A DNA stretch of 64,000 bases from Galeopsis tetrahit (Eukaryota > Streptophyta > Magnoliopsida > Lamiales > Lamiaceae): the NCBI GenBank assembly GCA_963675135.1, contig OY776132.1, positions 9,672,001 through 9,736,000 on the forward strand, read 5' to 3'. The notes under the pieces were generated by a model. The model was not told the origin of the DNA. It was given only the letters and a program-made list of their open reading frames with translations, and did no database searches. The first letter of the stretch is position 1; the number at the start of each line of letters is the position of its first letter. This document shows positions 34,956 to 49,843 of this stretch, one piece after another. The translations under genes and the position numbers were made by a program.

Positions 34956-35886
34956 CGAACAGATCCTCACCCTACACTTGCCGGATTCAAAGATGATATC
35001 TAAACTTGTTTTGCATTTTACTCCCTGAATTAAGTATGTATTTTTACTTCAGTACTTGTTTATTTCAATTTGCATTTGCACAATTATTAACTTATACCGC
35101 TTTGCTTGGCTAAAAAAAATAATCTGGAGAGTTCTCAAACCTAAAATACATTAGGAAAAAAAAAAAACTATGCGACTCGTGCGAATAAGGCGCAATTTCA
35201 TTACTCAGACAACTTATATTGCAATGGATTAATTGTTACAATATATAGTCAATGAATCAGCACGATGCCCATTTTAAAACGATTTAACATGAACAAAGTC
35301 TTTTAAACATAAAATTAACGATTTAACATGATTTTTGGGATTAAATTATACATTTAACTTTTTCGGAAATATTTCAAATAAGATAGAAAAATTATGGGAC
35401 TAAATTGACTTCTATCTCTTTTTTTAATCACCCGTGAGTTTATTACTTTGTAGACTAACAAAGAAAATTTGCTGAAAAATCTAACTGGTGGTGTTAGATT
35501 TTGTGACTCATGCGCGGAAATTTAATTTGGAGGAAAATCTGATCATTTCAAATCTTGAAAATTATGTATTTAAACTTAAACGTGTTAGGAAAAAAAATCA
35601 ACTAACTATGTGTATCGTGCGAATAAAGAGCAGTGACATTTTTTACATAATGTATAATTCAATTTCTTGTAATATGAAGTTATCTAAACTTAAATATATT
35701 ATATAAAATCAAGAAGCTATGTGACTCGTGCGAATAAGGCGCAATGTCATTACACGCACAATGAATAATTTCTAATAATATGAAAGTTGTTATAATAAAT
35801 AGATTACTATCTATTATTTAACTCAATGTATTTCCTTGACAACGTACAATGATTCACTTTAACTTAAACTTCATTTTTCTTGAAAG

Positions 35887-36429
35887 GTTGCTCTTTTCTA
35901 TGAAGATGGCCGCCCTGTTGGTGGTAAGGGTGTCGGTAGGAAAGTTCTTGACGACGTTTGGGATACCTACGAAAATGAATTGGGAGGCAAGGAATTCGCT
36001 TATGATGGGGATAAAAGTTTATTCACTGTTGGTTCTCTTCGGCGTAATAAACTCGACTTTACAGCTGCGCTTGAGGATGTTACGTCTAGTAGGTGTGTAT
36101 GGTATCTGCTATTTCAGTTTGCTGCTTTTGTATTATTGTGTCTATCTCTTTACAATAGTGGTTTGTTTTGCGATTTCAGAAACAATGGGAATACGAGCCC
36201 AGGAAATGCGAGCCCTAATGAAAATGATAGGAAACGGTTAAGATGCCAGGAAACCTTCAAAGTGGAGATAAGCTTTGCTACTAAGATTCCTATGCAGGCC
36301 ATTGCAAATGCTTTACGGGGCCAGGAAATTGAAAATTCTATTGAAGCACTACGGGTTTTGAAAACAGGACCAAAATTGAAAACAAAGGACTATAATTTGA
36401 TTCAGACAATTGAAGAAATACGTGACTAA
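35887..36429 (+). pseudogene. AGO4-type N-domain fragment, copy 18
   Basis: Standard core copy with CTTGTCGG downstream (as copy 15) and CGCAATTTCATTACTC further on (as copies 14 and 17). This suggests that blocks of several units were duplicated together. Confidence 0.87.
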
Positions 36430-37360
36430 CGAACAGATCCTCACCCTACACTTGTCGGATTCAAAGATGATATCTAAACTTGTTTTGCATTTTACTCCCT
36501 GAATTAAGTATGTATTTTTACTTCAGTACTTGTTTATTTCAATTTGCATTTGCACAATTATTAACTTATACCGCTTTGCTTGGCTAAAAAAAATAATCTG
36601 GAGAGTTCTCAAACCTAAAATACATTAGGAAAAAAAAAAAACTATGCGACTCGTGCGAATAAGGCGCAATTTCATTACTCAGACAACTTATATTGCAATG
36701 GATTAATTGTTACAATATATAGTCAATGAATCAGCACGATGCCCATTTTAAAACGATTTAACATGAACAAAGTCTTTTAAACATAAAATTAACGATTTAA
36801 CATGATTTTTGGGATTAAATTATACATTTAACTTTTTCGGAAATATTTCAAATAAGATAGAAAAATTATGGGACTAAATTGACTTCTATCTCTTTTTTTA
36901 ATCACCCGTGAGTTTATTACTTTGTAGACTAACAAAGAAAATTTGCTGAAAAATCTAACTGGTGGTGTTAGATTTTGTGACTCATGCGCGGAAATTTAAT
37001 TTGGAGGAAAATCTGATCATTTCAAATCTTGAAAATTATGTATTTAAACTTAAACGTGTTAGGAAAAAAAATCAACTAACTATGTGTATCGTGCGAATAA
37101 AGAGCAGTGACATTTTTTACATAATGTATAATTCAATTTCTTGTAATATGAAGTTATCTAAACTTAAATATATTATATAAAATCAAGAAGCTATGTGACT
37201 CGTGCGAATAAGGCGCAATGTCATTACACGCACAATGAATAATTTCTAATAATATGAAAGTTGTTATAATAAATAGATTACTATCTATTATTTAACTCAA
37301 TGTATTTCCTTGACAACGTACAATGATTCACTTTAACTTAAACTTCATTTTTCTTGAAAG

Positions 37361-37903
37361 GTTGCTCTTTTCTATGAAGATGGCCGCCCTGTTGGTGGTA
37401 AGGGTGTCGGTAGGAAAGTTCTTGACGACGTTTGGGATACCTACGAAAATGAATTGGGAGGCAAGGAATTCGCTTATGATGGGGATAAAAGTTTATTCAC
37501 TGTTGGTTCTCTTCGGCGTAATAAACTCGACTTTACAGCTGCGCTTGAGGATGTTACGTCTAGTAGGTGTGTATGGTATCTGCTATTTCAGTTTGCTGCT
37601 TTTGTATTATTGTGTCTATCTCTTTACAATAGTGGTTTGTTTTGCGATTTCAGAAACAATGGGAATACGAGCCCAGGAAATGCGAGCCCTAATGAAAATG
37701 ATAGGAAACGGTTAAGATGCCAGGAAACCTTCAAAGTGGAGATAAGCTTTGCTACTAAGATTCCTATGCAGGCCATTGCAAATGCTTTACGGGGCCAGGA
37801 AATTGAAAATTCTATTGAAGCACTACGGGTTTTGAAAACAGGACCAAAATTGAAAACAAAGGACTATAATTTGATTCAGACAATTGAAGAAATACGTGAC
37901 TAA
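37361..37903 (+). pseudogene. AGO4-type N-domain fragment, copy 19
   Basis: Standard core copy with no private change noticed. Confidence 0.87.
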
Positions 37904-38833
37904 CGAACAGATCCTCACCCTACACTTGCCGGATTCAAAGATGATATCTAAACTTGTTTTGCATTTTACTCCCTGAATTAAGTATGTATTTTTACTTCAG
38001 TACTTGTTTATTTCAATTTGCATTTGCACAATTATTAACTTATACCGCTTTGCTTGGCTAAAAAAAATAATCTGGAGAGTTCTCAAACCTAAAATACATT
38101 AGGAAAAAAAAAAACTATGCGACTCGTGCGAATAAGGCGCAATGTCATTACTCAGACAACTTATATTGCAATGGATTAATTGTTACAATATATAGTCAAT
38201 GAATCAGCACGATGCCCATTTTAAAACGATTTAACATGAACAAAGTCTTTTAAACATAAAATTAACGATTTAACATGATTTTTGGGATTAAATTATACAT
38301 TTAACTTTTTCGGAAATATTTCAAATAAGATAGAAAAATTATGGGACTAAATTGACTTCTATCTCTTTTTTTAATCACCCGTGAGTTTATTACTTTGTAG
38401 ACTAACAAAGAAAATTTGCTGAAAAATCTAACTGGTGGTGTTAGATTTTGTGACTCATGCGCGGAAATTTAATTTGGAGGAAAATCTGATCATTTCAAAT
38501 CTTGAAAATTATGTATTTAAACTTAAACGTGTTAGGAAAAAAAATCAACTAACTATGTGTATCGTGCGAATAAAGAGCAGTGACATTTTTTACATAATGT
38601 ATAATTCAATTTCTTGTAATATGAAGTTATCTAAACTTAAATATATTATATAAAATCAAGAAGCTATGTGACTCGTGCGAATAAGGCGCAATGTCATTAC
38701 ACGCACAATGAATAATTTCTAATAATATGAAAGTTGTTATAATAAATAGATTACTATCTATTATTTAACTCAATGTATTTCCTTGACAACGTACAATGAT
38801 TCACTTTAACTTAAACTTCATTTTTCTTGAAAG

Positions 38834-39376
38834 GTTGCTCTTTTCTATGAAGATGGCCGCCCTGTTGGTGGTAAGGGTGTCGGTAGGAAAGTTCTTGACG
38901 ACGTTTGGGATACCTACGAAAATGAATTGGGAGGCAAGGAATTCGCTTATGATGGGGATAAAAGTTTATTCACTGTTGGTTCTCTTCGGCGTAATAAACT
39001 CGACTTTACAGCTGCGCTTGAGGATGTTACGTCTAGTAGGTGTGTATGGTATCTGCTATTTCAGTTTGCTGCTTTTGTATTATTGTGTCTATCTCTTTAC
39101 AATAGTGGTTTGTTTTGCGATTTCAGAAACAATGGGAATACGAGCCCAGGAAATGCGAGCCCTAATGAAAATGATAGGAAACGGTTAAGATGCCAGGAAA
39201 CCTTCAAAGTGGAGATAAGCTTTGCTACTAAGATTCCTATGCAGGCCATTGCAAATGCTTTACGGGGCCAGGAAATTGAAAATTCTATTGAAGCACTACG
39301 GGTTTTGAAAACAGGACCAAAATTGAAAACAAAGGACTATAATTTGATTCAGACAATTGAAGAAATATGTGACTAA
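38834..39376 (+). pseudogene. AGO4-type N-domain fragment, copy 20
   Basis: Core copy with a private tail change (EEICD for EEIRD). The spacer after it is the first to show CCCATTTCAAAAC and ACTTCGTAGAC, variants that become common toward the right end. Confidence 0.87.
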
Positions 39377-40307
39377 CGAACAGATCCTCACCCTACACTT
39401 GCCGGATTCAAAGATGATATCTAAACTTGTTTTGCATTTTACTCCCTGAATTAAGTATGTATTTTTACTTCAGTACTTGTTTATTTCAATTTGCATTTGC
39501 ACAATTATTAACTTATACCGCTTTGCTTGGCTAAAAAAAATAATCTGGAGAGTTCTCAAACCTAAAATACATTAGGAAAAAAAAAAAACTATGCGACTCG
39601 TGCGAATAAGGCGCAATGTCATTACTCAGACAACTTATATTGCAATGGATTAATTGTTACAATATATAGTCAATGAATCAGCACGATGCCCATTTCAAAA
39701 CGATTTAACATGAACAAAGTCTTTTAAACATAAAATTAACGATTTAACATGATTTTTGGGATTAAATTATACATTTAACTTTTTCGGAAATATTTCAAAT
39801 AAGTTAGAAAAATTATGGGACTAAATTGACTTCTATCTCTTTTTTTAATCACCCGTGAGTTTATTACTTCGTAGACTAACAAAGAAAATTTGCTGAAAAA
39901 TCTAACTGGTGGTGTTAGATTTTGTGACTCATGCGCGGAAATTTAATTTGGAGGAAAATCTGATCATTTCAAATCTTGAAAATTATGTATTTAAACTTAA
40001 ACGTGTTAGGAAAAAAAATCAACTAACTATGTGTATCGTGCGAATAAAGAGCAGTGACATTTTTTACATAATGTATAATTCAATTTCTTGTAATATGAAG
40101 TTATCTAAACTTAAATATATTATATAAAATCAAGAAGCTATGTGACTCGTGCGAATAAGGCGCAATGTCATTACACGCACAATGAATAATTTCTAATAAT
40201 ATGAAAGTTGTTATAATAAATAGATTACTATCTATTATTTAACTCAATGTATTTCCTTGACAACGTACAATGATTCACTTTAACTTAAACTTCATTTGTC
40301 TTGAAAG

Positions 40308-40850
40308 GTTGCTCTTTTCTATGAAGATGGCCGCCCTGTTGGTGGTAAGGGTGTCGTTAGGAAAGTTCTTGACGACGTTTGGGATACCTACGAAAATGAA
40401 TTGGGAGGCAAGGAATTCGCTTATGATGGGGATAAAAGTTTATTCACTGTTGGTTCTCTTCGGCGTAATAAACTCGACTTTACAGCTGCGCTTGAGGATG
40501 TTACGTCTAGTAGGTGTGTATGGTATCTGCTATTTCAGTTTGCTGCTTTTGTATTATTGTGTCTATCTCTTTACAATAGTGGTTTGTTTTGCGATTTCAG
40601 AAACAATGGGAATACGAGCCCAGGAAATGCGAGCCCTAATGAAAATGATAGGAAACGGTTAAGATGCCAGGAAACCTTCAAAGTGGAGATAAGCTTTGCT
40701 ACTAAGATTCCTATGCAGGCCATTGCAAATGCTTTACGGGGCCAGGAAATTGAAAATTCTATTGAAGCACTACGGGTTTTGAAAACAGGACCAAAATTGA
40801 AAACAAAGGACTATAATTTGATTCAGACAATTGAAGAAATACGTGACTAA
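40308..40850 (+). pseudogene. AGO4-type N-domain fragment, copy 21 (GVV variant)
   Basis: GTCGTTAGG replaces GTCGGTAGG, changing KGVGRK to KGVVRK at a Gly that the canonical copies keep. The linked intron variant TTCATTTGTCTTGAAAG lies just before the exon. The spacer after it has TATGGAACTAAATTG. Confidence 0.87.
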
Positions 40851-41780
40851 CGAACAGATCCTCACCCTACACTTGCCGGATTCAAAGATGATATCTAAAC
40901 TTGTTTTGCATTTTACTCCCTGAATTAAGTATGTATTTTTACTTCAGTACTTGTTTATTTCAATTTGCATTTGCACAATTATTAACTTATACCGCTTTGC
41001 TTGGCTAAAAATAATAATCTGGAGAGTTCTCAAACCTAAAATACATTAGGAAAAAAAAAAACTATGCGACTCGTGCGAATAAGGCGCAATGTCATTACTC
41101 AGACAACTTATATTGCAATGGATTAATTGTTACAATATATAGTCAATGAATCAGCACGATGCCCATTTTAAAACGATTTAACATGAACAAAGTCTTTTAA
41201 ACATAAAATTAACGATTTAACATGATTTTTGGGATTAAATTATACATTTAACTTTTTCGGAAATATTTCAAATAAGATAGAAAAATTATGGAACTAAATT
41301 GACTTCTATCTCTTTTTTTAATCACCCGTGAGTTTATTACTTTGTAGACTAACAAAGAAAATTTGCTGAAAAATCTAACTGGTGGTGTTAGATTTTGTGA
41401 CTCATGCGCGGAAATTTAATTTGGAGGAAAATCTGATCATTTCAAATCTTGAAAATTATGTATTTAAACTTAAACGTGTTAGGAAAAAAAATCAACTAAC
41501 TATGTGTATCGTGCGAATAAAGAGCAGTGACATTTTTTACATAATGTATAATTCAATTTCTTGTAATATGAAGTTATCTAAACTTAAATATATTATATAA
41601 AATCAAGAAGCTATGTGACTCGTGCGAATAAGGCGCAATGTCATTACACGCACAATGAATAATTTCTAATAATATGAAAGTTGTTATAATAAATAGATTA
41701 CTATCTATTATTTAACTCAATGTATTTCCTTGACAACGTACAATGATTCACTTTAACTTAAACTTCATTTTTCTTGAAAG

Positions 41781-42323
41781 GTTGCTCTTTTCTATGAAGA
41801 TGGCCGCCCTGTTGGTGGTAAGGGTGTCGGTAGGAAAGTTCTTGACGACGTTTGGGATACCTACGAAAATGAATTGGGAGGCAAGGAATTCGCTTATGAT
41901 GGGGATAAAAGTTTATTCACTGTTGGTTCTCTTCGGCGTAATAAACTCGACTTTACAGCTGCGCTTGAGGATGTTACGTCTAGTAGGTGTGTATGGTATC
42001 TGCTATTTCAGTTTGCTGCTTTTGTATTATTGTGTCTATCTCTTTACAATAGTGGTTTGTTTTGCGATTTCAGAAACAATGGGAATACGAGCCCAGGAAA
42101 TGCGAGCCCTAATGAAAATGATAGGAAACGGTTAAGATGCCAGGAAACCTTCAAAGTGGAGATAAGCTTTGCTACTAAGATTCCTATGCAGGCCATTGCA
42201 AATGCTTTACGGGGCCAGGAAATTGAAAATTCTATTGAAGCACTACGGGTTTTGAAAACAGGACCAAAATTGAAAACAAAGGACTATAATTTGATTCAGA
42301 CAATTGAAGAAATACGTGACTAA
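41781..42323 (+). pseudogene. AGO4-type N-domain fragment, copy 22
   Basis: Standard core copy (KGVGRK form). Confidence 0.87.
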
Positions 42324-43253
42324 CGAACAGATCCTCACCCTACACTTGCCGGATTCAAAGATGATATCTAAACTTGTTTTGCATTTTACTCCCTGAATTA
42401 AGTATGTATTTTTACTTCAGTACTTGTTTATTTCAATTTGCATTTGCACAATTATTAACTTATACCGCTTTGCTTGGCTAAAAAAAATAATCTGGAGAGT
42501 TCTCAAACCTAAAATACATTAGGAAAAAAAAAAACTATGCGACTCGTGCGAATAAGGCGCAATGTCATTACTCAGACAACTTATATTGCAATGGATTAAT
42601 TGTTACAATATATAGTCAATGAATCAGCACGATGCCCATTTTAAAACGATTTAACATGAACAAAGTCTTTTAAACATAAAATTAACGATTTAACATGATT
42701 TTTGGGATTAAATTATACATTTAACTTTTTCGGAAATATTTCAAATAAGATAGAAAAATTATGGGACTAAATTGACTTCTATCTCTTTTTTTAATCACCC
42801 GTGAGTTTATTACTTTGTAGACTAACAAAGAAAATTTGCTGAAAAATCTAACTGGTGGTGTTAGATTTTGTGACTCATGCGCGGAAATTTAATTTGGAGG
42901 AAAATCTGATCATTTCAAATCTTGAAAATTATGTATTTAAACTTAAACGTGTTAGGAAAAAAAATCAACTAACTATGTGTATCGTGCGAATAAAGAGCAG
43001 TGACATTTTTTACATAATGTATAATTCAATTTCTTGTAATATGAAGTTATCTAAACTTAAATATATTATATAAAATCAAGAAGCTATGTGACTCGTGCGA
43101 ATAAGGCGCAATGTCATTACACGCACAATGAATAATTTCTAATAATATGAAAGTTGTTATAATAAATAGATTACTATCTATTATTTAACTCAATGTATTT
43201 CCTTGACAACGTACAATGATTCACTTTAACTTAAACTTCATTTTTCTTGAAAG

Positions 43254-43796
43254 GTTGCTCTTTTCTATGAAGATGGCCGCCCTGTTGGTGGTAAGGGTGT
43301 CGGTAGGAAAGTTCTTGACGACGTTTGGGATACCTACGAAAATGAATTGGGAGGCAAGGAATTCGCTTATGATGGGGATAAAAGTTTATTCACTGTTGGT
43401 TCTCTTCGGCGTAATAAACTCGACTTTACAGCTGCGCTTGAGGATGTTACGTCTAGTAGGTGTGTATGGTATCTGCTATTTCAGTTTGCTGCTTTTGTAT
43501 TATTGTGTCTATCTCTTTACAATAGTGGTTTGTTTTGCGATTTCAGAAACAATGGGAATACGAGCCCAGGAAATGCGAGCCCTAATGAAAATGATAGGAA
43601 ACGGTTAAGATGCCAGGAAACCTTCAAAGTGGAGATAAGCTTTGCTACTAAGATTCCTATGCAGGCCATTGCAAATGCTTTACGGGGCCAGGAAATTGAA
43701 AATTCTATTGAAGCACTACGGGTTTTGAAAACAGGACCAAAATTGAAAACAAAGGACTATAATTTGATTCAGACAATTGAAGAAATACGTGACTAA
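43254..43796 (+). pseudogene. AGO4-type N-domain fragment, copy 23
   Basis: Standard core copy, followed by a spacer lengthened by the first 347-bp internal duplication. Confidence 0.87.
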
Positions 43797-43875
43797 CGAA
43801 CAGATCCTCACCCTACACTTGCCGGATTCAAAGATGATATCTAAACTTGTTTTGCATTTTACTCCCTGAATTAAG

Positions 43876-44571
43876 TATGTATTTTTACTTCAGTACTTGT
43901 TTATTTCAATTTGCATTTGCACAATTATTAACTTATACCGCTTTGCTTGGCTAAAAAAAATAATCTGGAGAGTTCTCAAACCTAAAATACATTAGGAAAA
44001 AAAAAAACTATGCGACTCGTGCGAATAAGGCGCAATGTCATTACTCAGACAACTTATATTGCAATGGATTAATTGTTACAATATATAGTCAATGAATCAG
44101 CACGATGCCCATTTTAAAACGATTTAACATGAACAAAGTCTTTTAAACATAAAATTAACGATTTAACATGATTTTTGGGATTAAATTATACATTTAACTT
44201 TTTCGGAAATATTTCAAATAAGTATGTATTTTTACTTCAGTACTTGTTTATTTCAATTTGCATTTGCACAATTATTAACTTATACCGCTTTGCTTGGCTA
44301 AAAAAAATAATCTGGAGAGTTCTCAAACCTAAAATACATTAGGAAAAAAAAAAAAACTATGCGACTCGTGCGAATAAGGCGCAATGTCATTACTCAGACA
44401 ACTTATATTGCAATGGATTAATTGTTACAATATATAGTCAATGAATCAGCACGATGCCCATTTTAAAACGATTTAACATGAACAAAGTCTTTTAAACATA
44501 AAATTAACGATTTAACATGATTTTTGGGATTAAATTATACATTTAACTTTTTCGGAAATATTTCAAATAAG
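43876..44571 (+). repeat. 347-bp spacer segment duplicated in tandem (first instance)
   Basis: The segment from TATGTATTTTTACTTCAG to TTTCAAATAAG (43876-44222) is repeated at 44223-44571. The join is at TAAG, shared by GAATTAAG and CAAATAAG, so it arose by a microhomology or slippage event. It accounts for the 1,822-bp spacing between copies 23 and 24. Confidence 0.9.
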
Positions 44572-45075
44572 ATAGAAAAATTATGGAACTAAATTGACTT
44601 CTATCTCTTTTTTTAATCACCCGTGAGTTTATTACTTTGTAGACTAACAAAGAAAATTTGCTGAAAAATCTAACTGGTGGTGTTAGATTTTGTGACTCAT
44701 GCGCGGAAATTTAATTTGGAGGAAAATCTGATCATTTCAAATCTTGAAAATTATGTATTTAAACTTAAACGTGTTAGGAAAAAAAATCAACTAACTATGT
44801 GTATCGTGCGAATAAAGAGCAGTGACATTTTTTACATAATGTATAATTCAATTTCTTGTAATATGAAGTTATCTAAACTTAAATATATTATATAAAATCA
44901 AGAAGCTATGTGACTCGTGCGAATAAGGCGCAATGTCATTACACGCACAATGAATAATTTCTAATAATATGAAAGTTGTTATAATAAATAGATTACTATC
45001 TATTATTTAACTCAATGTATTTCCTTGACAACGTACAATGATTCACTTTAACTTAAACTTCATTTGTCTTGAAAG

Positions 45076-45618
45076 GTTGCTCTTTTCTATGAAGATGGCC
45101 GCCCTGTTGGTGGTAAGGGTGTCGTTAGGAAAGTTCTTGACGACGTTTGGGATACCTACGAAAATGAATTGGGAGGCAAGGAATTCGCTTATGATGGGGA
45201 TAAAAGTTTATTCACTGTTGGTTCTCTTCGGCGTAATAAACTCGACTTTACAGCTGCGCTTGAGGATGTTACGTCTAGTAGGTGTGTATGGTATCTGCTA
45301 TTTCAGTTTGCTGCTTTTGTATTATTGTGTCTATCTCTTTACAATAGTGGTTTGTTTTGCGATTTCAGAAACAATGGGAATACGAGCCCAGGAAATGCGA
45401 GCCCTAATGAAAATGATAGGAAACGGTTAAGATGCCAGGAAACCTTCAAAGTGGAGATAAGCTTTGCTACTAAGATTCCTATGCAGGCCATTGCAAATGC
45501 TTTACGGGGCCAGGAAATTGAAAATTCTATTGAAGCACTACGGGTTTTGAAAACAGGACCAAAATTGAAAACAAAGGACTATAATTTGATTCAGACAATT
45601 GAAGAAATACGTGACTAA
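45076..45618 (+). pseudogene. AGO4-type N-domain fragment, copy 24 (GVV variant)
   Basis: It carries KGVVRK and the linked TTCATTTGTCTTG intron variant, as in copy 21. The spacer before it contains the duplicated 347-bp segment and TATGGAACTAAATTG. Confidence 0.87.
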
Positions 45619-46549
45619 CGAACAGATCCTCACCCTACACTTGCCGGATTCAAAGATGATATCTAAACTTGTTTTGCATTTTACTCCCTGAATTAAGTAT
45701 GTATTTTTACTTCAGTACTTGTTTATTTCAATTTGCATTTGCACAATTATTAACTTATACCGCTTTGCTTGGCTAAAAAAAATAATCTGGAGAGTTCTCA
45801 AACCTAAAATACATTAGGAAAAAAAAAAAACTATGCGACTCGTGCGAATAAGGCGCAATGTCATTACTCAGACAACTTATATTGCAATGGATTAATTGTT
45901 ACAATATATAGTCAATGAATCAGCACGATGCCCATTTCAAAACGATTTAACATGAACAAAGTCTTTTAAACATAAAATTAACGATTTAACATGATTTTTG
46001 GGATTAAATTATACATTTAACTTTTTCGGAAATATTTCAAATAAGATAGAAAAATTATGGGACTAAATTGACTTCTATCTCTTTTTTTAATCACCCGTGA
46101 GTTTATTACTTCGTAGACTAACAAAGAAAATTTGCTGAAAAATCTAACTGGTGGTGTTAGATTTTGTGACTCATGCGCGGAAATTTAATTTGGAGGAAAA
46201 TCTGATCATTTCAAATCTTGAAAATTATGTATTTAAACTTAAACGTGTTAGGAAAAAAAATCAACTAACTATGTGTATCGTGCGAATAAAGAGCAGTGAC
46301 ATTTTTTACATAATGTATAATTCAATTTCTTGTAATATGAAGTTATCTAAACTTAAATATATTATATAAAATCAAGAAGCTATGTGACTCGTGCGAATAA
46401 GGCGCAATGTCATTACACGCACAATGAATAATTTCTAATAATATGAAAGTTGTTATAATAAATAGATTACTATCTATTATTTAAATCAATGTATTTCCTT
46501 GACAACGTACAATGATTCACTTTAACTTAAACTTCATTTTTCTTGAAAG

Positions 46550-47092
46550 GTTGCTCTTTTCTATGAAGATGGCCGCCCTGTTGGTGGTAAGGGTGTCGGT
46601 AGGAAAGTTCTTGACGACGTTTGGGATACCTACGAAAATGAATTGGGAGGCAAGGAATTCGCTTATGATGGGGATAAAAGTTTATTCACTGTTGGTTCTC
46701 TTCGGCGTAATAAACTCGACTTTACAGCTGCGCTTGAGGATGTTACGTCTAGTAGGTGTGTATGGTATCTGCTATTTCAGTTTGCTGCTTTTGTATTATT
46801 GTGTCTATCTCTTTACAATAGTGGTTTGTTTTGCGATTTCAGAAACAATGGGAATACGAGCCCAGGAAATGCGAGCCCTAATGAAAATGATAGGAAACGG
46901 TTAAGATGCCAGGAAACCTTCAAAGTGGAGATAAGCTTTGCTACTAAGATTCCTATGCAGGCCATTGCAAATGCTTTACGGGGCCAGGAAATTGAAAATT
47001 CTATTGAAGCACTACGGGTTTTGAAAACAGGACCAAAATTGAAAACAAAGGACTATAATTTGATTCAGACAATTGAAGAAATACGTGACTAA
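46550..47092 (+). pseudogene. AGO4-type N-domain fragment, copy 25
   Basis: Standard core copy. The spacer before it has TATTTAAATCAATG for TATTTAACTCAATG, a variant shared with copies 29, 30, 31 and 33. Confidence 0.87.
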
Positions 47093-48021
47093 CGAACAGA
47101 TCCTCACCCTACACTTGCCGGATTCAAAGATGATATCTAAACTTGTTTTGCATTTTACTCCCTGAATTAAGTATGTATTTTTACTTCAGTACTTGTTTAT
47201 TTCAATTTGCATTTGCACAATTATTAACTTATACCGCTTTGCTTGGCTAAAAAAAATAATCTGGAGAGTTCTCAAACCTAAAATACATTAGGAAAAAAAA
47301 AACTATGCGACTCGTGCGAATAAGGCGCAATGTCATTACTCAGACAACTTATATTGCAATGGATTAATTGTTACAATATATAGTCAATGAATCAGCACGA
47401 TGCCCATTTTAAAACGATTTAACATGAACAAAGTCTTTTAAACATAAAATTAACGATTTAACATGATTTTTGGGATTAAATTATACATTTAACTTTTTCG
47501 GAAATATTTCAAATAAGATAGAAAAATTATGGGACTAAATTGACTTCTATCTCTTTTTTTAATCACCCGTGAGTTTATTACTTCGTAGACTAACAAAGAA
47601 AATTTGCTGAAAAATCTAACTGGTGGTGTTAGATTTTGTGACTCATGCGCGGAAATTTAATTTGGAGGAAAATCTGATCATTTCAAATCTTGAAAATTAT
47701 GTATTTAAACTTAAACGTGTTAGGAAAAAAAATCAACTAACTATGTGTATCGTGCGAATAAAGAGCAGTGACATTTTTTACATAATGTATAATTCAATTT
47801 CTTGTAATATGAAGTTATCTAAACTTAAATATATTATATAAAATCAAGAAGCTATGTGACTCGTGCGAATAAGGCGCAATGTCATTGCACGCACAATGAA
47901 TAATTTCTAATAATATGAAAGTTGTTATAATAAATAGATTACTATCTATTATTTAACTCAATGTATTTCCTTGACAACGTACAATGATTCACTTTAACTT
48001 AAACTTCATTTTTCTTGAAAG

Positions 48022-48564
48022 GTTGCTCTTTTCTATGAAGATGGCCGCCCTGTTGGTGGTAAGGGTGTCGGTAGGAAAGTTCTTGACGACGTTTGGGATA
48101 CCTACGAAAATGAATTGGGAGGCAAGGAATTCGCTTATGATGGGGATAAAAGTTTATTCACTGTTGGTTCTCTTCGGCGTAATAAACTCGACTTTACAGC
48201 TGCGCTTGAGGATGTTACGTCTAGTAGGTGTGTATGGTATCTGCTATTTCAGTTTGCTGCTTTTGTATTATTGTGTCTATCTCTTTACAATAGTGGTTTG
48301 TTTTGCGATTTCAGAAACAATGGGAATACGAGCCCAGGAAATGCGAGCCCTAATGAAAATGATAGGAAACGGTTAAGATGCCAGGAAACCTTCAAAGTGG
48401 AGATAAGCTTTGCTACTAAGATTCCTATGCAGGCCATTGCAAATGCTTTACGGGGCCAGGAAATTGAAAATTCTATTGAAGCACTACGGGTTTTGAAAAC
48501 AGGACCAAAATTGAAAACAAAGGACTATAATTTGATTCAGACAATTGAAGAAATACGTGACTAA
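48022..48564 (+). pseudogene. AGO4-type N-domain fragment, copy 26
   Basis: Standard core copy. The spacer before it has a private GTCATTGCACGC. It is followed by the second 347-bp duplication. Confidence 0.87.
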
Positions 48565-48643
48565 CGAACAGATCCTCACCCTACACTTGCCGGATTCAAA
48601 GATGATATCTAAACTTGTTTTGCATTTTACTCCCTGAATTAAG

Positions 48644-49339
48644 TATGTATTTTTACTTCAGTACTTGTTTATTTCAATTTGCATTTGCACAATTATTAAC
48701 TTATACCGCTTTGCTTGGCTAAAAAAAATAATCTGGAGAGTTCTCAAACCTAAAATACATTAGGAAAAAAAAAAACTATGCGACTCGTGCGAATAAGGCG
48801 CAATGTCATTACTCAGACAACTTATATTGCAATGGATTAATTGTTACAATATATAGTCAATGAATCAGCACGATGCCCATTTTAAAACGATTTAACATGA
48901 ACAAAGTCTTTTAAACATAAAATTAACGATTTAACATGATTTTTGGGATTAAATTATACATTTAACTTTTTCGGAAATATTTCAAATAAGTATGTATTTT
49001 TACTTCAGTACTTGTTTATTTCAATTTGCATTTGCACAATTATTAACTTATACCGCTTTGCTTGGCTAAAAAAAATAATCTGGAGAGTTCTCAAACCTAA
49101 AATACATTAGGAAAAAAAAAAAAACTATGCGACTCGTGCGAATAAGGCGCAATGTCATTACTCAGACAACTTATATTGCAATGGATTAATTGTTACAATA
49201 TATAGTCAATGAATCAGCACGATGCCCATTTTAAAACGATTTAACATGAACAAAGTCTTTTAAACATAAAATTAACGATTTAACATGATTTTTGGGATTA
49301 AATTATACATTTAACTTTTTCGGAAATATTTCAAATAAG
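48644..49339 (+). repeat. 347-bp spacer segment duplicated in tandem (second instance)
   Basis: The segment and the TAAG join (48990/48991) are the same as at 43876-44571, exactly 4,768 bp further on (three units). An identical junction twice means that one event was copied with its neighbourhood, not that it happened twice. Confidence 0.9.
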
Positions 49340-49843
49340 ATAGAAAAATTATGGAACTAAATTGACTTCTATCTCTTTTTTTAATCACCCGTGAGTTTAT
49401 TACTTTGTAGACTAACAAAGAAAATTTGCTGAAAAATCTAACTGGTGGTGTTAGATTTTGTGACTCATGCGCGGAAATTTAATTTGGAGGAAAATCTGAT
49501 CATTTCAAATCTTGAAAATTATGTATTTAAACTTAAACGTGTTAGGAAAAAAAATCAACTAACTATGTGTATCGTGCGAATAAAGAGCAGTGACATTTTT
49601 TACATAATGTATAATTCAATTTCTTGTAATATGAAGTTATCTAAACTTAAATATATTATATAAAATCAAGAAGCTATGTGACTCGTGCGAATAAGGCGCA
49701 ATGTCATTACACGCACAATGAATAATTTCTAATAATATGAAAGTTGTTATAATAAATAGATTACTATCTATTATTTAACTCAATGTATTTCCTTGACAAC
49801 GTACAATGATTCACTTTAACTTAAACTTCATTTTTCTTGAAAG

